Assembly: GCF_000423885.1 (NCBI RefSeq)
Contig: NZ_AUIV01000023.1
Location: 1 to 64,000, forward strand
Origin: Thermomonas fusca DSM 15424
Lineage (GTDB): Bacteria; Pseudomonadota; Gammaproteobacteria; Xanthomonadales; Xanthomonadaceae
Direction of reading: 5' to 3'
DNA length: 64,000 bases
The position numbers were made by a program, and so were the translations under genes. Numbering within the stretch: position 1 is the first letter of the stretch; the number at the start of each line of letters is the position of its first letter. Below the pieces are notes generated by a model. It was given only the letters and a program-made list of their open reading frames with translations, did no database searches and was not told the origin of the DNA. This document shows positions 61,952-64,000 of this stretch, piece after piece.

Positions 61952-63294
61952 CCCAGCGCGTGGCCGTCATTGAGTGGGTGGATAACGGCACAGGCAAAGT
62001 GCCCGTGTTCTTCGATCGCAAGTATCGCCTGTTCGATCCGTTCCACGACTATGTCGCTTCGGTCGCGGTCAGAAAGAGATTGGCGGCACCGCAAGGGGCA
62101 TACGCCTCAGCGGTAGAGGCCGCAGCTTATGCGTTGCTCGCGTGGCTGCGTTATCTCGAGGAATCGAAAGTGACTTGGGAGCGGGCGAGTGACGGGACCT
62201 TGCAGCAGTTCCGAGACGCCGCGCTCAAGCAGGTGCTCGGTTCGCTGCGTAGCAAGGGTAACGAACGCACCGCCAAGCGGACAGTGAATGTGCGCTTGCA
62301 ATGGATCTATCGTTACTACCGCTGGGCGCAGCAGGACGCGGGATTGTGCAAGGGCGTCATCGGGCCAGGTTTGGCCATCAACTCCGCGATTACCCAGCCA
62401 AAACGCAAACGGCAACGCTCACGCAAGAAGCGCGAAGTCGATCTGGATCTCTATCCGCTATGTTTCACCGGCGTCAGCGGCACGGCTGGTGGCACCCAGT
62501 ATTTTGCAACTGCAAAAGACAAGCAGCGCATCGCGGAGTTCTTTGCGAAGGGCGCAGATCCGTTTATCGTCGAACGCAATCAGATCATCCTGGAGTTATC
62601 CGATCGCATCGGTTGGCGTGCAGGAACGATTACATACCTCACGATCGACGCTTTCAACGAGGAGGCGATTGAAAAGGCCGAGGAAGATGGTCTGGTGGTG
62701 ACACCCTCGGTGCAGAAACTCGCCTATCAGAACAGTTTCACTATTCCACTCACGCTCGCTCTTCGGATTGTGCGCCACATCGAGGCCAGGCAACGATGGC
62801 TTGCCAAGCATAAGTGGACCGAGAAGCAGGCACAGTGCCGCCTCTTTCTGAGCGGAAAGACGGGACGTCCTCTGGGCGGTAAAACGATCGTGCAGTTGAT
62901 AGGCGGCGCGTTTCGCGCAATCGGGGTCGTGGCCAAGATCGGGGCTGGCCACCACAGTCTGCGTCGCAAGTTCGCCGATGAGTCCACTCGAGATGACCTG
63001 GCTGCACGGCGAAGCATGGGCTTATCTACCGCGGTCGAGGATGTCATGCATGCAACGGCCAAGCGCTTGGGACAACGCAACATTGCATCGCAAACGCCCT
63101 ATCAGCGGGCTGTCCGCGATGGTACCCGCCAAGCAGAATCACACCGGCTCCGGGCCGAGTTACAAGAAACGGAAGCCTTGCTTGCGACCAAGGATGCAAA
63201 GATTGCGGCGTTGGAGCGACAGCTCCAGGAGCAAGCCAAGGCAAACAAGGCGACTCGAGCGGCTAAGGCCCGTGTTCGCCGTGCAACTCGTTGA
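61948..63294 (+). CDS. Third tyrosine recombinase with coiled-coil tail
   Basis: A 448-aa recombinase of ordinary integrase size. An N-terminal SAM-like/core-binding region (about 50-130) is followed by the catalytic domain: Arg224 (RIGWRAGTITYL), His336 and Arg339 (GHHSLRRKFAD), Gln376 in place of the last His (RLGQRNIASQTPYQRAV) and Tyr385, with the usual 9-residue spacing. A basic coiled coil (about 396-448) ends the protein. It overlaps the helicase gene by 4 bp, so helicase and recombinase are translated together. It could be the main integrase, with the two larger proteins as partners, or the reverse; sequence does not decide. Confidence 0.82.
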   Translation: MTQRVAVIEWVDNGTGKVPVFFDRKYRLFDPFHDYVASVAVRKRLAAPQGAYASAVEAAAYALLAWLRYLEESKVTWERASDGTLQQFRDAALKQVLGSLRSKGNERTAKRTVNVRLQWIYRYYRWAQQDAGLCKGVIGPGLAINSAITQPKRKRQRSRKKREVDLDLYPLCFTGVSGTAGGTQYFATAKDKQRIAEFFAKGADPFIVERNQIILELSDRIGWRAGTITYLTIDAFNEEAIEKAEEDGLVVTPSVQKLAYQNSFTIPLTLALRIVRHIEARQRWLAKHKWTEKQAQCRLFLSGKTGRPLGGKTIVQLIGGAFRAIGVVAKIGAGHHSLRRKFADESTRDDLAARRSMGLSTAVEDVMHATAKRLGQRNIASQTPYQRAVRDGTRQAESHRLRAELQETEALLATKDAKIAALERQLQEQAKANKATRAAKARVRRATR

Positions 63295-63322
63295 CACACA
63301 TCACTCAGATCGGAGGTTGACT

Positions 63323-63694
63323 ATGGCCCATCCACGACGCCCTCTCGGCCCCCCGTTCAAGCAACCCTTAGCCAGGGCCGGGCTCATCATCGAACTAGCA
63401 AAGGCGACAGGCCTGTCCGAAAACAAGACCGCGCTGGTGCTCAGGGAGTTGGAAGACATCGTGGTGCAGTCCCTGATCCCGGATAGCGCTGGCGAGTTCA
63501 TCTTGCCGGGGTTGCTCAGGATCACCATTGAAACCGTACCGGCCAAGCCACCGGGGGAAACGACGAATCCCTTTACTAGTGAAGCGCGCCTGCGGGGAGC
63601 CACGCCTGAAAAAATGCGCATCAAGATTCGTGCGGCTACAAAGTTAAGGAATGCCCTGCGCCGAGTGCGCACGCATCAGACCCACACGCCATGA
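63323..63694 (+). CDS. HU/histone-like DNA-binding protein of the element
   Basis: A 123-aa protein of HU/IHF fold: helical N-terminal part (RAGLIIELAKATGLSENKTALVLRELEDIV), then a beta arm region with the family hallmark NPFTSEARLRGATPEKMRIKIRAATKLRNAL, close to the HU motif with NPFTGE and a basic C-terminus. A GGAGG ribosome site precedes ATG 63323 by 7 nt. It follows the third recombinase by 28 bp and ends the visible operon. It is likely a DNA-bending factor for recombination; a nucleoid-like role is also possible. Confidence 0.78.
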   Translation: MAHPRRPLGPPFKQPLARAGLIIELAKATGLSENKTALVLRELEDIVVQSLIPDSAGEFILPGLLRITIETVPAKPPGETTNPFTSEARLRGATPEKMRIKIRAATKLRNALRRVRTHQTHTP

Positions 63695-63731
63695 TCTTGG
63701 CAATACCGTGCCCGTCAAGAATAGGGAAGGA
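63695..63731. other. Short gap between convergent element genes
   Basis: The 37 bp between the HU-like stop and the stop of the opposite-strand gene holds no gene and no clear hairpin. It separates the plus-strand recombination operon from what is probably the start of the cargo. Confidence 0.5.
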
Positions 63732-64000
63732 CTAATCCTCTGGCCACGATAAACGCGTGGAGTGACGCAGGGGGCCAAATTGACCTTGGCTAGTTCCTGA
63801 ATCATGCACATCGGGGACATCCAGACCCATTCCAAGGCCGGATGGGTGACGGATCAGGGCCATGGACGACACGTCCTCGATGGTAGGGAAATGCCGCGCG
63901 ATCATCACCGCACGTTGCCTAACGGCGAGAGGAAGGCTCTTGTCTCGCCCGAGATCAATCAGAAAGCCGCCAGCCCATACAAGCGCTCTTGTTCTTTCGC
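63732..64000 (-). CDS. Partial CDS, BPSL0761-type small protein
   Basis: An open frame entering from the window edge: the last 88 codons read from 63998 down to the TAG at 63732-63734, and the start lies outside. The visible part begins ERTRALVWAGGFLIDLGRD and contains SLPLAVRQRAVMIARHFPT and HPSGLGMGLDVPDVHDSG. It resembles the small BPSL0761-type proteins found on integrative elements of beta- and gammaproteobacteria, of unknown function. The name is from recognition of the ERTRAL..A..FL/ARHFPT pattern, not from a search. It is on the opposite strand to the recombination operon and is probably the first cargo gene. Confidence 0.65.
   Translation of the reverse strand, partial: ERTRALVWAGGFLIDLGRDKSLPLAVRQRAVMIARHFPTIEDVSSMALIRHPSGLGMGLDVPDVHDSGTSQGQFGPLRHSTRLSWPED

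Larger units (their letters stand above)
54393..64000 (+). mobile_element. Integrated element with three tyrosine recombinases and its own RecG
   Basis: From the recG junction to the window edge, composition changes from strongly GC-rich host sequence to visibly lower GC, with many more A/T third positions. Six plus-strand genes (54438-63694) are packed with 4-bp overlaps or gaps of at most about 30 bp. They are two giant tyrosine recombinases, a coiled-coil protein, a RecG-type helicase, a third tyrosine recombinase and an HU-like protein. A gene on the other strand enters from beyond the window. The gene order recalls Gamma-Mobile-Trio islands and Tn554-type recombinase triplets. No transposase, relaxase or phage structural gene is seen in the visible part. 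Confidence 0.85.

Noticed and set aside
54438..63294. A classical RIT (recombinase in trio) element
   Set aside because: RIT recombinases are three adjacent genes of ordinary integrase size. Here two are giants and the third is separated by a coiled-coil gene and a helicase.
1..64000. tRNA genes, rRNA genes, CRISPR arrays, insertion sequences
   Set aside because: No cloverleaf, rRNA block, spaced repeat array or DDE transposase was found in reading the window. The integration target is a protein gene, not a tRNA.

Overview
The window is high-GC gammaproteobacterial chromosome of Xanthomonadaceae (Lysobacteraceae) type, from a relative of Xanthomonas, Lysobacter or Thermomonas. The evidence is the gene content and order: an ilvC-ilvG-ilvM-ilvA-leuA-leuB operon, zapA-6S RNA-fau, rph/yicC-gmk-rpoZ-spoT-ridA-recG, and an LPS block with WaaA, an LpxL-type acyltransferase and an O-antigen ligase-like protein. 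I saw no tRNA, rRNA, CRISPR array or classical insertion sequence.

Layout. 0.1-4.4 kb: a Ycf46-type AAA+ ATPase divergent from glnE. 4.4-7.9 kb: an ELM1-family protein, a RutE-type nitroreductase, a YceI lipoprotein, pirin and a small zinc-finger protein. 7.9-12.6 kb: envelope and LPS genes. 12.8-20.1 kb: TolC, an isoaspartyl methyltransferase, and a TetR regulator divergent from an RND pump pair. 20.2-23.1 kb: a propeller-sensor diguanylate cyclase. 23.1-35.2 kb: branched-chain amino-acid synthesis. Here a LysR regulator faces leuCD, a six-gene minus-strand operon runs from ilvC to leuB, and ilvD is divergent. The 361-bp ilvC/ilvD gap holds a short leader peptide gene with seven consecutive Ile/Leu/Val codons followed by a strong terminator, which is a classical attenuator. 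35.2-40.1 kb: rpiA, an EVE protein, fau, 6S RNA, zapA, a small coiled-coil protein and a PAS-GGDEF-EAL protein. 40.2-48.7 kb: a YgfB family protein, pepP, pepQ, PilZ, DUF1631, hemW, rdgB and rph. 48.8-54.4 kb: yicC, gmk, rpoZ, spoT, ridA and the 5' part of recG.

The most interesting part is 54.4-64.0 kb. Host recG is cut at the codons of its Walker A motif by an integrated element that continues past the window. The element has visibly lower GC. It carries a tightly coupled six-gene operon in the same direction as recG: two very large tyrosine recombinases (862 and 763 aa), a 202-aa coiled-coil protein, a complete and diverged RecG-type helicase (673 aa), a third tyrosine recombinase (448 aa) and an HU-like DNA-binding protein. 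The element therefore appears to destroy the host fork-remodelling helicase and bring its own, probably transcribed from the captured recG promoter. The order large recombinase, large integrase, small coiled-coil protein recalls the Gamma-Mobile-Trio (GmtY-GmtZ-GmtX) islands and, more distantly, Tn554 TnpABC. That assignment is from memory and needs a profile search. The window ends inside what looks like the first opposite-strand cargo gene, of BPSL0761 type.
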